64,000 bases of DNA from Gracilimonas tropica DSM 19535 (GCF_000375425.1 NZ_AQXG01000012.1:7501-71500); one strand, 5' to 3'; positions 15,926 to 25,582 are shown, numbered from the stretch's first letter. Numbers and translations: made by a program. The notes: generated from the letters alone by a model not told the origin.

Positions 15926-18028
15926 ATGAGTTTTCTGAACCCACTTTTTTTATTTGCACTGGCAGCAGTTGGATTACCGCTGTTGATCCATCTTTTGAAT
16001 TTAAGGCGTCCTCAAAAAGTGTCTTTTTCTACACTTGCATTTTTTAAGGAGCTCAAGAATACGACCATTCGAAGAATTCGCGTAAAACGATTTTTGTTGC
16101 TGCTGCTTCGCTTAGCGGCTATTGTTTGTTTAGCGCTGGTTTTGGCCCGGCCTTTTCTGCCTCCCTCATTCTCAGGAGGAGGAAATGCCCAGGCTCCTGC
16201 CCTCAACGCAGTGTTGTTGGATAATAGTATCAGCATGTCCCGGATTGGTACAAAGGGGCCTCTTATCGATCAGGCAAAAGAGCTGGCTTTGAAGTTAGCA
16301 GAATCATCCAAAGATGAAGACCGGTTTTTGCTTCAGTTAACCAATGGAGAAGCCGGTATTTCCAATATTTTGAATACTGCAAATTTTCGAAGATCTGTTG
16401 ATGAAGTAGAGGCTGTTTCTGCAGGTAATTTTATTTCAAGTAGGATGAAGGGGCTTGTGCAGACGCTTGAGGAAGCTCCTTATGAGGTGAAAAATGTTTT
16501 TTTGATCACAGATGGACAGCAAAGTCAACTGCAACCGTTGGCTGATCCGGAAATGGAGGGACTTAGTTTTACGGTGATAGATGTTGGAGCGGTGGATGTT
16601 CAAAATACCGTAGTTTCAAATGTAAGTACGAGTACCAATATGCTGGGGGTGAATATCCCATTTACCCTGAATGTAGAACTTGCCAATGAAAGTGAGGTTC
16701 CGGCTGCTAATCAATTTGTGTCACTGGAGTTTGAAGGTCAAAATGCCGGGCAATATTCGGTTTCTCTTCAGGCCAACGAACGAAAGACCTTCAGTTTTGA
16801 GATATCTCCTTCCCAAACCGGTTCAGCAAAAGGAAAGATTTTTGTAGAAGGAGATGAGTTTCAACCTGATAATGAATATTTCTTTACGGTTCAGGTGCCA
16901 GAGAAGCGGGATATCCTTTGGATTAGAGGGCAAGATCATTCTCAGGAGTTTGTCTCCTACACCGGGGCTATGCTGCGTGCCGCCGGAGAAAATGATGCAC
17001 AAATGAATTATAAAGAAGCATCACCTGAAATCTTGGAAACTGAAAACCTGTCTAACTATGATGCGGTGATTTTGGATGGCATCAATGAAGTGCCGAAATA
17101 CAGTTTTTCATCCCTTCAGGATTTTGCCCAAAATGGCGGAGGCATCTTATTTTTCCCTTCTGAGCAGGGTGTTTTAAATAACTATAATGCGTTTTTATCG
17201 GAGTTTAATGTAGGGCGCTTTGGAGGACTGCAGGGAGAGTATGCTTCCTTCAGATCTGTAGCCAAAGCCGATAAGATCTTGGAAGATCATCCGGCTTTTT
17301 CGGGATTATTTGAACGGGAACAGAATGAAGAACTTCGGTTCACCAATCCTGATATATTCTATTATTACAAATTATTGACCGGAGGCTCGGGCACCAGTTT
17401 CGATCTGTTAACAATGAACAACGGAGATGTAGCCGTTCATGAAAAGAGGGTAGGACAGGGAACACTGATACTTTCATCGTTTGGGAATGATCCGGGCTGG
17501 ACCAACTTTGCGGTTAAACCGCTTTTTGCTCCATTTTATTATCGTCTGTTACTTTATGCAGCTTCGTCGGATCAAGGAGGGTTTGCCAATCATACATTAG
17601 GGAATTCATTTAGCTGGCAGGGAAATATCGATGCTGAAAATGTCGTTATCGAAACCGAAAGTGATGTGATAAAACCCACCACGGAAGTTGTACCTGCGGG
17701 CATTCGAATTCGATATCCAGCTTTTGAATGGAGCCCCGGCTGGGTAACGCTGAAAGACGAGAACAACAGCTATGTACTGTCAGCCAATCTGCGATTTGAA
17801 GAATCGGTTTTCACTGAAACCGATGAAGAAAGTTTGGAGAATGCCATGGGTGAAGCAGACATTAACTGGATCAATACAGCAGAAATTAACCAGGAAGATC
17901 TGGCCGGTGAAATTATGGCAACCGGGTTCGGAAAAGAAATTTGGAGCTGGTTTATGTTGGCCGGCTTATTATTTTTAGTGGCAGAAACCATGGTTTCCAT
18001 GTGGTATAAAGCGGAAACAGTAAGCTAA
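15926..18028 (+). CDS. BatA-like membrane protein with VWA-type domain
   Basis: 700 residues. The N-terminus (NPLFLFALAAVGLPLLIHL, then RRPQKVSFSTLAFFKEL) is the aerotolerance-regulator BatA N-terminal domain with two helices (about 5-25 and 56-75). A von Willebrand-like fold follows (LLDNSISMSRIG at 95-106, the MIDAS-type DxSxS). A middle region and a glutamine-amidotransferase-like segment around residues 330-560 lead to a final helix near 675-695. The family is common in Bacteroidota, is anchored in the inner membrane and has no proven role. The next gene starts on its stop codon (TAATG). Confidence 0.85.
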   Translation: MSFLNPLFLFALAAVGLPLLIHLLNLRRPQKVSFSTLAFFKELKNTTIRRIRVKRFLLLLLRLAAIVCLALVLARPFLPPSFSGGGNAQAPALNAVLLDNSISMSRIGTKGPLIDQAKELALKLAESSKDEDRFLLQLTNGEAGISNILNTANFRRSVDEVEAVSAGNFISSRMKGLVQTLEEAPYEVKNVFLITDGQQSQLQPLADPEMEGLSFTVIDVGAVDVQNTVVSNVSTSTNMLGVNIPFTLNVELANESEVPAANQFVSLEFEGQNAGQYSVSLQANERKTFSFEISPSQTGSAKGKIFVEGDEFQPDNEYFFTVQVPEKRDILWIRGQDHSQEFVSYTGAMLRAAGENDAQMNYKEASPEILETENLSNYDAVILDGINEVPKYSFSSLQDFAQNGGGILFFPSEQGVLNNYNAFLSEFNVGRFGGLQGEYASFRSVAKADKILEDHPAFSGLFEREQNEELRFTNPDIFYYYKLLTGGSGTSFDLLTMNNGDVAVHEKRVGQGTLILSSFGNDPGWTNFAVKPLFAPFYYRLLLYAASSDQGGFANHTLGNSFSWQGNIDAENVVIETESDVIKPTTEVVPAGIRIRYPAFEWSPGWVTLKDENNSYVLSANLRFEESVFTETDEESLENAMGEADINWINTAEINQEDLAGEIMATGFGKEIWSWFMLAGLLFLVAETMVSMWYKAETVS

Positions 18029-18612
18029 TGGAAGAAATACTATCTATATTTTTTAGAGTGGTTATTTTGGTGTTTACGGTGGCATCAACCCTGCTTGCGG
18101 TGTATTCCTATCAGAATAAGCTGCGGCTCAGGAATGTCCGCCTAAGCTGGCGCGCAGGGAAGCTGGGTGGATACCCATTGTTTGCAACCGTATTTTTGGG
18201 GTTGGTAGGTGTATTGTCGATTTTTGTTTTCTTGCATGAAGATACCGGGCGATATCCTGTTTTATGGGCATACCTGTGGATAGGGAGTATGTGGTTCATT
18301 TCAAGTTACCTTGCTTCCAAATACTATATCACCGATCATGGTATTGTAAAGAACATAAATGAACCTTCCCAAACGATACCCTGGTTTCAAATTTTAGATT
18401 ATGTGGAATATTCGAAACCAAATGGGGTAGAATATTTGTTTAACTATTCCGAAATGGACAAAAGCCTGACAGAAGGATTTAAGCAGGTGAAATTATTTGT
18501 ACCACAGAGCAAATATAAAGCAGTGAAAAAAATTGTATCTTTAAAGCTCGATAATGACATAAAAGGGCAATCGCTCCCCGATATCGACCTCAAGAGAATT
18601 CAAGAAGATTAA
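18028..18612 (+). CDS. hypothetical membrane protein, PH-like C-terminus
   Basis: 194 residues. Three hydrophobic segments (about 5-25, 48-69 and 77-95) are followed by a soluble domain with YYITDHGIVKN, IPWFQILDYVEY and KLFVPQSKYKAVKKIV. This strand-turn-strand pattern resembles bacterial PH-like membrane proteins. The ATG overlaps the preceding stop by one base, so it is coupled to the BatA-like gene. No function can be assigned. Confidence 0.7.
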   Translation: MEEILSIFFRVVILVFTVASTLLAVYSYQNKLRLRNVRLSWRAGKLGGYPLFATVFLGLVGVLSIFVFLHEDTGRYPVLWAYLWIGSMWFISSYLASKYYITDHGIVKNINEPSQTIPWFQILDYVEYSKPNGVEYLFNYSEMDKSLTEGFKQVKLFVPQSKYKAVKKIVSLKLDNDIKGQSLPDIDLKRIQED

Positions 18613-18627
18613 TTAAGATTTAACCAT

Positions 18628-19917
18628 TTGTTAGACGACGTAAAAAATTCTGATTTAGAACGGGAAAAAGTAGCATTGGTAGGTTTATACGGCCCTGAAA
18701 CCACCCGTTTTCAAGCCGAAGAATATTTAGATGAACTTTCCCTGTTGGCAGATACAGCCGGCGCAACCACGGTAGAAAAAATACTTCAAAATAAGACCCA
18801 CCCGGATTCCTCAACTTATATAGGAAAAGGAAAGCTGAATGAACTGAAGCGCATTATGGGGGAGAAGCACATTGATGCGGTTATTTTTGATGATGACCTG
18901 ACCCCAACCCAATTGCGCAATATTGAGAAGGTGACAGATGCGAAAGTACTGGATCGCAGTGCCTTGATATTGGACATTTTTGCAGCCCGTGCTAAAACAG
19001 CGGCAGCAAAAACACAGGTAGAATTGGCACAATTAGAGTATTTGCTTCCAAGACTGACCAGATACTGGACTCACCTTTCCCGCCAAAAAGGTGGGATTGG
19101 AACCAAAGGCCCCGGTGAAACACAGATCGAAACCGACAGAAGATTGATCGGCCGTCGTATTTCTGTGTTAAAAGATAAGCTTGAAAAACTCAGTAAGCAG
19201 CGAACAACACAGCGCAAAGGCCGGGAAGGAATGACCCGAATATCCCTGGTTGGGTACACCAATGCCGGGAAGTCAACCCTTATGAATGCGTTGACCAAGA
19301 CGGGCGTTTTTGCTGAAGACCGGTTGTTTGCTACACTCGATTCCACGGTTCGACGGCATGAGATGGAGAATCATTCGGTTTTATTATCTGATACCGTCGG
19401 TTTTATCCGAAAGCTTCCGCATAACCTGGTTGAAAGCTTCAAGTCTACTTTAGATGAAGTACGCGAAGCCGATATCTTATTGCATGTAGTGGATGCTTCT
19501 TCTAAGATGGCCCATGAGTATATTGAAGTGGTAAATGAGACTTTAGAAGAAATTAAAGCCACAAATAAACGCACCATTTTAGTGTTCAACAAAGTGGATA
19601 AGATGGATGCCCATCAGGTTTCAGAGATGAAACGCGAATATCCTAATGCTGTATTTGTATCAGCTGAACAGCGAATTGGCTTAAAGCAGCTCGAAGACAG
19701 TATTGAAGATATGATAGAGCTGGATTACAGCACGCACACCATGCAAATTCCGGTTTCAAAATACAAGGCAGTTGCTTTTATTCATGAAAACGCCACCGTT
19801 GAAAATGAAACCTATGAAGGCACTGATGTGGAATTGACCTTCAGTATAGCAAAAAAAGATTTCAAGCAATTATCCCATTTGTTGGATACTATTGGAGCTA
19901 ATGGCGAAGTTGTATAA
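18628..19917 (+). CDS. hflX: GTPase HflX
   Basis: 429 residues. The N-terminal HflX domain (YLDELSLLADTAG, THPDSSTYIGKGKLNELK, FDDDLTPTQLRNIE) precedes a coiled linker with the Gly-rich GGIGTKGPGETQIETDRR. The GTPase core has GYTNAGKST (G1), DTVGFIRKLPHNLVESFKST (G3 and switch II) and NKVD (G4). HflX is a ribosome-binding GTPase that splits stalled or stressed ribosomes. The start is TTG; no ATG lies before the conserved region. The CBS gene follows after two bases. Confidence 0.95.
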   Translation: MLDDVKNSDLEREKVALVGLYGPETTRFQAEEYLDELSLLADTAGATTVEKILQNKTHPDSSTYIGKGKLNELKRIMGEKHIDAVIFDDDLTPTQLRNIEKVTDAKVLDRSALILDIFAARAKTAAAKTQVELAQLEYLLPRLTRYWTHLSRQKGGIGTKGPGETQIETDRRLIGRRISVLKDKLEKLSKQRTTQRKGREGMTRISLVGYTNAGKSTLMNALTKTGVFAEDRLFATLDSTVRRHEMENHSVLLSDTVGFIRKLPHNLVESFKSTLDEVREADILLHVVDASSKMAHEYIEVVNETLEEIKATNKRTILVFNKVDKMDAHQVSEMKREYPNAVFVSAEQRIGLKQLEDSIEDMIELDYSTHTMQIPVSKYKAVAFIHENATVENETYEGTDVELTFSIAKKDFKQLSHLLDTIGANGEVV

Positions 19918-19919
19918 TC

Positions 19920-20585
19920 ATGTTAGTACAGGAAATCACAAATAAAGATATATCCCCATTAAAGCTCGATGACACCGTGGCAGCCGCACTGCTTCGCATC
20001 GACCTGCTTCACACTACACGCATACCGGTAGTGGATGAAAACAATCGGTTGGTGGGAATGGCATCCCTTGATCGCTTGATAGAAGTGGTAGACGAAGAAA
20101 CCCCTTTAAAGAATCTGGAACTTGCAGAACCGATCTCAGTTCCGGCATCTCAACATCTATTCGAGGCATCAAGGGTGATGCTGGCCAAAGAATTGTACTT
20201 GCTGCCCGTTGTTGACACGAAGATGAACTTTATCGGGATGCTAAAAAAGAAAGACGTTCTCACCGCACTGGGCGAGCTTTTCAACTTATCGAGCTATGGT
20301 TCTGTCATTTCTGTGGAGTTGGAACAACAGGATTTTACCCTATCCGACATTGTCAGGATCATCGAAATGGAAGGAGCCAAAATTCTCGGTGTGGCCGTAC
20401 AGCAACCTGATATCGATCATCCTTCTTATCGTGTTTCTTTTAAACTAAATTTAGAAGATTCTTCGGTTGTAAGCGCCGGACTTCGACGATTTGGGTATAC
20501 CATCACTTCAGAAGCTAACAGTGAGATCCTGGAAGGTGATTTTTCTGACCGAGCGGATGAACTTATTCGCTATCTTGACATATAA
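19920..20585 (+). CDS. CBS-domain protein with ACT-like C-terminus
   Basis: 221 residues. Two CBS units (residues about 5-60 and 70-125; IPVVDENNRLVGMASLDRL and LPVVDTKMNFIGMLKKKDV) form a nucleotide-binding pair. Residues about 130-205 (VISVELEQQDFTLSDIVRIIEMEG) look like an ACT fold, so it may sense an adenosyl nucleotide and an amino acid. It is soluble and cytoplasmic. It lies between hflX and the TPR gene in one tightly spaced run; the target is unknown. Confidence 0.85.
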   Translation: MLVQEITNKDISPLKLDDTVAAALLRIDLLHTTRIPVVDENNRLVGMASLDRLIEVVDEETPLKNLELAEPISVPASQHLFEASRVMLAKELYLLPVVDTKMNFIGMLKKKDVLTALGELFNLSSYGSVISVELEQQDFTLSDIVRIIEMEGAKILGVAVQQPDIDHPSYRVSFKLNLEDSSVVSAGLRRFGYTITSEANSEILEGDFSDRADELIRYLDI

Positions 20586-20623
20586 GAAGTAACTATTAAC
20601 CCTTATTAGCCATAGCAAGTTAC

Positions 20624-23620
20624 ATGCGCCTCGCTCTAAAAAGCAGCATCCTTTCCGTATTTTTGTCATTTCTATTGTTGAACCTGGTTCACGCTCAGGA
20701 TATTCAGGCTCCTGAAACCCAAGCGTATTCACGTGGGATCGATCTCTACGAAAAGGGCCTTTTTGAGGAAGCTGTTCAGCAATTTCAGTCTTTCAGTGAT
20801 GCTCATCCCGCCCACGAATTGCGAATTTCATCGGATTATTACTTAGCAAGAGCATTGACCGGAATAGATTCCTCCAAGATCGAATCTTATTACCGGGAAT
20901 TTGTGCTCCGTTATCCCGGCAGTGAATTTTCTGAGCAATTGTTGAAAGATGCAGGTCATAGGTATACCGACAAAAGGGAATACGAGAAGGCAATTTTATA
21001 TTATCAGCAAGCGGTTGATTCCTGGATGCCTGACCGATCTGCTGCAGAAACGAAGTATTGGATAGCTGAAGCCGCCGCAGAGAATGAAGACTATTCCGAT
21101 GCCCGGCGCTATTTTATGGAATTGGCGAATGAATATCCCGATTCCGAATGGGCTCCCAAAGCATTATATGCAAGGGGCCGGTTATACCTGAGCCAGGGAC
21201 ACTATGATGCTGCATCTTCGGCATTCGAGGTTCTTAAAGAACGCTATCCCAATAAAGAAATCACAAGAAGGGTGGGGACTGCTTTGGGGGAATCCTACTA
21301 TATGCAGGGTAAATACCGGGAAGCTATTGAGGCCCTTCAAAATGCATTGCCGTATTTGGGAGAAGGATCACAGGTCAAAGCTGTTTTTCTGATCGCAGAA
21401 AGCCAAAACTATTTGGGGGAATATCAGGAAGCGTCTAAGTCGTATTTGCGTTATATAAACATGACCAAAGGAACTGATCAGGAACGGATTGCACATTACG
21501 GACTTGGCTGGGTGTATCACAAACAAGAGATCTATCACTGGGCTGCAGAATCGTTTGGAAGAGCTGCCGTTGGAAATGATGAAATAGCCCGAAAAGCACT
21601 TTACTATAAAGCTGTAAACGAAAAACTAAGCTCCCAGTATAAAGAATCTATTCAATCATTCAGGGAATTCGGAGATCGGTACAAAACCGGCCTGTGGGTT
21701 GAAATTGCCTATTATGAATGGGCGGTTTCTGCATTTCAGGCCTCTATTTACGGTGAATCCATAGAAGTTTTGTTAGACTTGGTTCGAAGTGATATGGAAC
21801 TGGATGATCCCGGAAAGATCTACACTTTGCTGGGAGAAGCGTACTTTGCAAATGCTGAGTATACACGCGCCATTCAGGCTTTTGAGGAAGCGGAAAAAGT
21901 TGGGAACATAGATCCTGCTCTTAAACGGCAAGCTCGCTTTCAAAAAGCGTGGATATTATATCGGAATCAGGCCTATGAGCAGGCTCAGCCAATTTTTGAA
22001 TCCGTATATGCTGAAGCGCCTACCACTGAGGTGGGGAAAGAAGCCTTGTTCTGGAGTGCCGACAGTTACTATAAATTGCGCCAGTATAGCAGAGCGGCTC
22101 AACGATTCAGAACATTTACTGAAAATTTTAGAGATGATGACATGATGGGGGCTGCCCTCTATTCCCTGGGTTGGAGTTATTTTCAAATGGGGCAGTACCA
22201 AGATGCTGTGGGACCTCTCAAGAATTTTTTAGAAAACTACAAGGCTCCCGATATTCAGCTTTTTCCTTATGATACAGACACTCAACTCCGGATTGGGGAT
22301 GCTTATTATGCATTAGGTGAATACAGACAGGCCATTGAAAGTTACAATCAGGCCATAGGAGCCGAGCCCGGAGGTGACTACGCGATGTTCCAGATCGCCA
22401 ACAGTTATTATCGTGCAGGCAGAACCTTTGAAGCCGTTTCTAACTTCAGAAAAACACTTCGCATTTATCCTTTCAGTCGATTGCGGGAGCAAGCTCAGTA
22501 TAATATTGCCTACATCTATCTGAATACCAATAACTACTCACAAGCCATAGAAGAATTTCAAACGGTGATCGACAAATATCCGGGAACTGCTTGGGCGGCT
22601 CGATCTCAATATAATATCGGAGATGCTTATTACAATGCCGGTGAGTATAACCGGGCTATTACAGCCTACACTAAAGTTTTGGAAGACTATCCCAAAAGTG
22701 AGTATATCATTGAAGCGATCAATGGTATTCAATATGCGCAACTATCGGCCGGTAAATCAGATAGCAGTTCGGTGATCCTGGAGGAATTTTTAAGTGACAA
22801 TCCAACCAGTTCTACGGCCGATCAGCTTCGGTATCGTCAGGCCCTCAATGTCTTCCAGACCGGAGACTATGAGAATGCCGTGAAAGAGTTTCGCCAGTAT
22901 CTGAGAGTGACAAATTCTGAGGAGTTGATGCCCGAAGCTTATTCCAATCTTGCTGAGTCGTACAAACAGATTGGTAAAATGGAAGATGCAATTGAAGCCT
23001 ATGAAAGTATTATTAATGAGTTTCCGGAAGATGAACTGGCTGCATCAGCGCTGATCTCGCTCGGAACGCTTTACTATGAACAGGGCGAATTCGAACGATC
23101 ATATAGTAGCTATAATCAATTGCTCGAATCTGCAGGCAGGTATCGTCAGGAGGCTTATGTAGGAATGGGGAATGCCAGCCTGGCTATGAATGAAACAGAG
23201 CGTGCCGAAGAGGAATTTCAAGCTGCTTTGGAGGTTAACGCAAACAGTAATTCTGCAAAAGTTGGTTTAGGAAAAGTAGCGCTGCGAAAAGAAAATTTTG
23301 TTCAGGCACGAGACTATATGGCACCCATTGCTGAAAGCAGCAGTACCGAAATTGGTGCAGAAGCTCAATTTTACCTGGGACGGATCCACCAGTTACAAGA
23401 AGATTACACCGCTGCTATTGAAGAATATGGTAAAGTAAGCGTGCTTTTTGAGGCTTTTGATACCTGGGTATCGGAGGCTAAATACCGCAGTGCAGAATGT
23501 CATATTCGTTTAGGAAATCGCGGTGAGGCAATGAATATCCTGAACTCCATCATATCCAGATATCCCGGAACTCCGGCAGAGCAAAAAGCAAAGCGACTGT
23601 TAAACCAAGCTGATTCATGA
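20624..23620 (+). CDS. large periplasmic TPR-repeat protein
   Basis: 998 residues. A signal peptide (LLLNLVHAQ, cleavage near residue 25) is followed by an almost continuous array of tetratricopeptide and Sel1-like repeats, about 24 units. Typical blocks are YEKAILYYQQAV, YRQAIESYNQAIG and YNRAITAYTKVLEDYP, with the W/L-G-Y-A-F spacing. The repeats have the BamD/YbgF tone (PGSEFSEQLLKDAG, YPGTAWAARSQYNIGDAYYNAG). A role as an envelope scaffold is plausible. Its stop overlaps the aroA ATG by four bases. Confidence 0.85.
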   Translation: MRLALKSSILSVFLSFLLLNLVHAQDIQAPETQAYSRGIDLYEKGLFEEAVQQFQSFSDAHPAHELRISSDYYLARALTGIDSSKIESYYREFVLRYPGSEFSEQLLKDAGHRYTDKREYEKAILYYQQAVDSWMPDRSAAETKYWIAEAAAENEDYSDARRYFMELANEYPDSEWAPKALYARGRLYLSQGHYDAASSAFEVLKERYPNKEITRRVGTALGESYYMQGKYREAIEALQNALPYLGEGSQVKAVFLIAESQNYLGEYQEASKSYLRYINMTKGTDQERIAHYGLGWVYHKQEIYHWAAESFGRAAVGNDEIARKALYYKAVNEKLSSQYKESIQSFREFGDRYKTGLWVEIAYYEWAVSAFQASIYGESIEVLLDLVRSDMELDDPGKIYTLLGEAYFANAEYTRAIQAFEEAEKVGNIDPALKRQARFQKAWILYRNQAYEQAQPIFESVYAEAPTTEVGKEALFWSADSYYKLRQYSRAAQRFRTFTENFRDDDMMGAALYSLGWSYFQMGQYQDAVGPLKNFLENYKAPDIQLFPYDTDTQLRIGDAYYALGEYRQAIESYNQAIGAEPGGDYAMFQIANSYYRAGRTFEAVSNFRKTLRIYPFSRLREQAQYNIAYIYLNTNNYSQAIEEFQTVIDKYPGTAWAARSQYNIGDAYYNAGEYNRAITAYTKVLEDYPKSEYIIEAINGIQYAQLSAGKSDSSSVILEEFLSDNPTSSTADQLRYRQALNVFQTGDYENAVKEFRQYLRVTNSEELMPEAYSNLAESYKQIGKMEDAIEAYESIINEFPEDELAASALISLGTLYYEQGEFERSYSSYNQLLESAGRYRQEAYVGMGNASLAMNETERAEEEFQAALEVNANSNSAKVGLGKVALRKENFVQARDYMAPIAESSSTEIGAEAQFYLGRIHQLQEDYTAAIEEYGKVSVLFEAFDTWVSEAKYRSAECHIRLGNRGEAMNILNSIISRYPGTPAEQKAKRLLNQADS

Positions 23621-24903
23621 TCAAAGAAATTTCTCCTTCCTTATCACTGAAAGGAACTCTGACACTCCCCCCCGATAAATCTATTTCTCAACGCGCTGCC
23701 ATTTTTTCTTTACTGCATGAAGGAGTTTCAGAAGTTGGGAATTACTCTTCTGCCCAAGATCCGCAAAGCACCCTAAGTTGTATACAGCAGCTGGGTGCGG
23801 AAGTTAAAAAAGAAGGTGAAAAGCTGATCATAAAAGGAACCGGCCGCAAAGGATTGAAATCACCGGACAAAGATTTGGATTGTGGAAATTCCGGTACAGC
23901 CATGCGGTTGCTTTCCGGAGTAGTTGCCGGCTCAGGTCTCTCAGCGAAACTGGTAGGAGATCCATCATTGAGTGCCCGGGATATGACACGAATCATCAAG
24001 CCATTGGAGCAGATGGGCGCACATATTTTAGCCCGAAACTCCGGTTATGCTCCACTTTTCATTAACCGGAATGAACCATTGAAGCCCTTGAAGTTCGAAC
24101 TTCCCATTCCAAGTGCACAGTTAAAATCGTGTGTGCTACTGGCCGGATTATTTGGGGAAGAGGTTACGCAGGTTATTGAAGTGCTTCCCAGCCGTGATCA
24201 TACCGAACGATTGCTGAATTTAGATCAGAAATTGGTGCAGGATCGTAAGATCATTTCGGCAAGTTGGGCAGATGAAATACCCAATCAAAGTTATACTATT
24301 CCGGGAGACTTTTCCGCCGCTGCATTTTGGCTGGTGGCCGGTGCCATTCAGCAGAATGCAGAGTTATTGATCGAAAATGTGGGGTTAAATCCTACCCGAA
24401 ATGCTTTGTTGGAAATTTTAGGAGAGATGGGCGCAGACATTACCATAGAGAACGAGCGGATGGAAGGTGCCGAACCCGCCGGCGATATTGTGGTAAAAAG
24501 CTCTGCCCTGAAAGCCATTGAAATCGATCCTAAAATCATACCAAATTGTATTGATGAACTTCCGATTCTGTCGGTGGCAATGTTATTTGCAGAAGGAACT
24601 TCTGTTATATCCGGCGCTGAAGAACTACGCCACAAAGAAACTGACCGCATTATGGCCATCTCCAACATGCTGAAAGCTGTGGAAGCCAACTTTGAAGAAC
24701 AAGAAGACGGCCTTATCATCCACGGAGACCCTGATTTCAGTTTCAAATCTGCCACCTTCGAATCCTTCCACGACCACCGGATCGCCATGGCCGCTGCCGT
24801 TCTTTCCCTAAAAGGAACGGGCATCAGTAAAATTCAAGATGCAGAATGTGCGGCCGTTTCCTATCCTACCTTTTGGGATGATCTCAAAAAAGTGATAAAG
24901 TAA
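23617..24903 (+). CDS. aroA: 3-phosphoshikimate 1-carboxyvinyltransferase (EPSP synthase)
   Basis: 428 residues, the normal length. DKSISQRAAIFSLLHEG (N-terminal phosphate-binding Lys), DCGNSGTAMRLLSG, SLSARDMTRIIKPL, SAQLKSCVLLAGL, PSRDHTERLL, GDFSAAAFWLVAG, ELRHKETDRI and HDHRIAMA are in the expected order. It joins shikimate-3-phosphate and phosphoenolpyruvate in the aromatic amino-acid pathway. It overlaps the TPR gene (ATGA). Its last codons form the left arm of the word-type palindrome at 24892. Confidence 0.97.
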   Translation: MIKEISPSLSLKGTLTLPPDKSISQRAAIFSLLHEGVSEVGNYSSAQDPQSTLSCIQQLGAEVKKEGEKLIIKGTGRKGLKSPDKDLDCGNSGTAMRLLSGVVAGSGLSAKLVGDPSLSARDMTRIIKPLEQMGAHILARNSGYAPLFINRNEPLKPLKFELPIPSAQLKSCVLLAGLFGEEVTQVIEVLPSRDHTERLLNLDQKLVQDRKIISASWADEIPNQSYTIPGDFSAAAFWLVAGAIQQNAELLIENVGLNPTRNALLEILGEMGADITIENERMEGAEPAGDIVVKSSALKAIEIDPKIIPNCIDELPILSVAMLFAEGTSVISGAEELRHKETDRIMAISNMLKAVEANFEEQEDGLIIHGDPDFSFKSATFESFHDHRIAMAAAVLSLKGTGISKIQDAECAAVSYPTFWDDLKKVIK

Positions 24904-25010
24904 TTAAGTGATGAAGTAGTTTTTTTAAGATAATGGGTGCTTCAGAATAAAAAAGAAGCTTGTAAGCAATAGGTACAAAATTACCAATGCTCACTTCATT
25001 ACTTTATCAC
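24892..25010. repeat. long-range inverted repeat, GTGATAAAGTAA family
   Basis: GTGATAAAGTAAT at 24892-24904 is inverted perfectly as ATTACTTTATCAC at 24998-25010, enclosing 93 bases. The left arm lies in the end of aroA. It is followed at 24908-24918 by GTGATGAAGTA, the word that also follows GTGATAAAGTAA at 34241. The enclosed sequence holds a smaller GCTTC/GAAGC stem. The whole may end aroA transcription or be a small mobile palindrome. Confidence 0.6.
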
Positions 25011-25028
25011 TCTATCACATCATAACTT

Positions 25029-25055
25029 CTGACAATACGTCGGTCATTCCGTCAG
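25029..25055 (+). promoter_or_regulatory. candidate heat-shock operator upstream of hsp20
   Basis: CTGAC-n5-GTCGG (25029-25043) overlaps a second half-site arrangement ending in GTCAG (25051-25055), giving an outer CTGAC/GTCAG dyad over 27 bases. It lies 67 bases upstream of the hsp20 start in a 219-base gap. A palindromic operator is expected before a small heat-shock gene, but the binding protein is unknown; nothing here matches CIRCE. Confidence 0.35.
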
Positions 25056-25122
25056 TTTTCTTTCCGTCTCCCATAGTTGGCATTGGTATTGCTTATCTGA
25101 TATTGAATTTGAACGAACCCTC

Positions 25123-25563
25123 ATGCTCATGGGAGATTTTACAGAATTTGGTATCGAAATTGAGAGACATCTCTCTAAGCTTGGCAAAGATATTCAGCAG
25201 TTTGTCGAAAAAGTTGTGCCATTAGCCAACGAAGATAAAGACTTTGCTCCCGATTGTGATATCCTGGAAAGTGAAGAGGAATACAAGATCATGCTTGACC
25301 TTCCGGGGCTGTCAAAAAAGGAAATTGGGATCTCCCTTAAAAATAATGTGCTGACGGTGAAAGGTGAGCGCGAGATCACAGCCGGAGAGGGGGAAGATTT
25401 TAAGAGACAGGAACGACGACGCGGTGCATTTGCCCGTGCATTTGCCGTTCCACAGAATGTAAATGCGGCTGAAGTGTCAGCCAGTTTCAGAAATGGCGTT
25501 TTGACGATTGCGATGCCCAAATCAGAAGCATTAAAAGACTCACAATCCATTCCGGTTAAATAA
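25123..25563 (+). CDS. small heat-shock protein, Hsp20/alpha-crystallin family
   Basis: 146 residues. The alpha-crystallin domain spans about 38-135 with DLPGLSKKEIGISLKNNVLTV, GEREI, RAFAVPQNVNAAEVSASF, and NGVLTIAMPKSEA. The C-terminus SIPVK is the I-x-V/I tail that docks between dimers. It is an ATP-independent holdase in the cytoplasm. A second ATG two codons in could be the true start. Its position just before dnaK suggests common stress control, although the REP-like hairpins between them argue for separate transcripts. Confidence 0.93.
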   Translation: MLMGDFTEFGIEIERHLSKLGKDIQQFVEKVVPLANEDKDFAPDCDILESEEEYKIMLDLPGLSKKEIGISLKNNVLTVKGEREITAGEGEDFKRQERRRGAFARAFAVPQNVNAAEVSASFRNGVLTIAMPKSEALKDSQSIPVK

Positions 25564-25582
25564 CATATTGACTACTGATATT

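Noticed and set aside
24348..24824. Minus-strand open frame of 158 codons inside aroA
   Set aside because: Antisense shadow; the Ser-rich composition follows from aroA codons.
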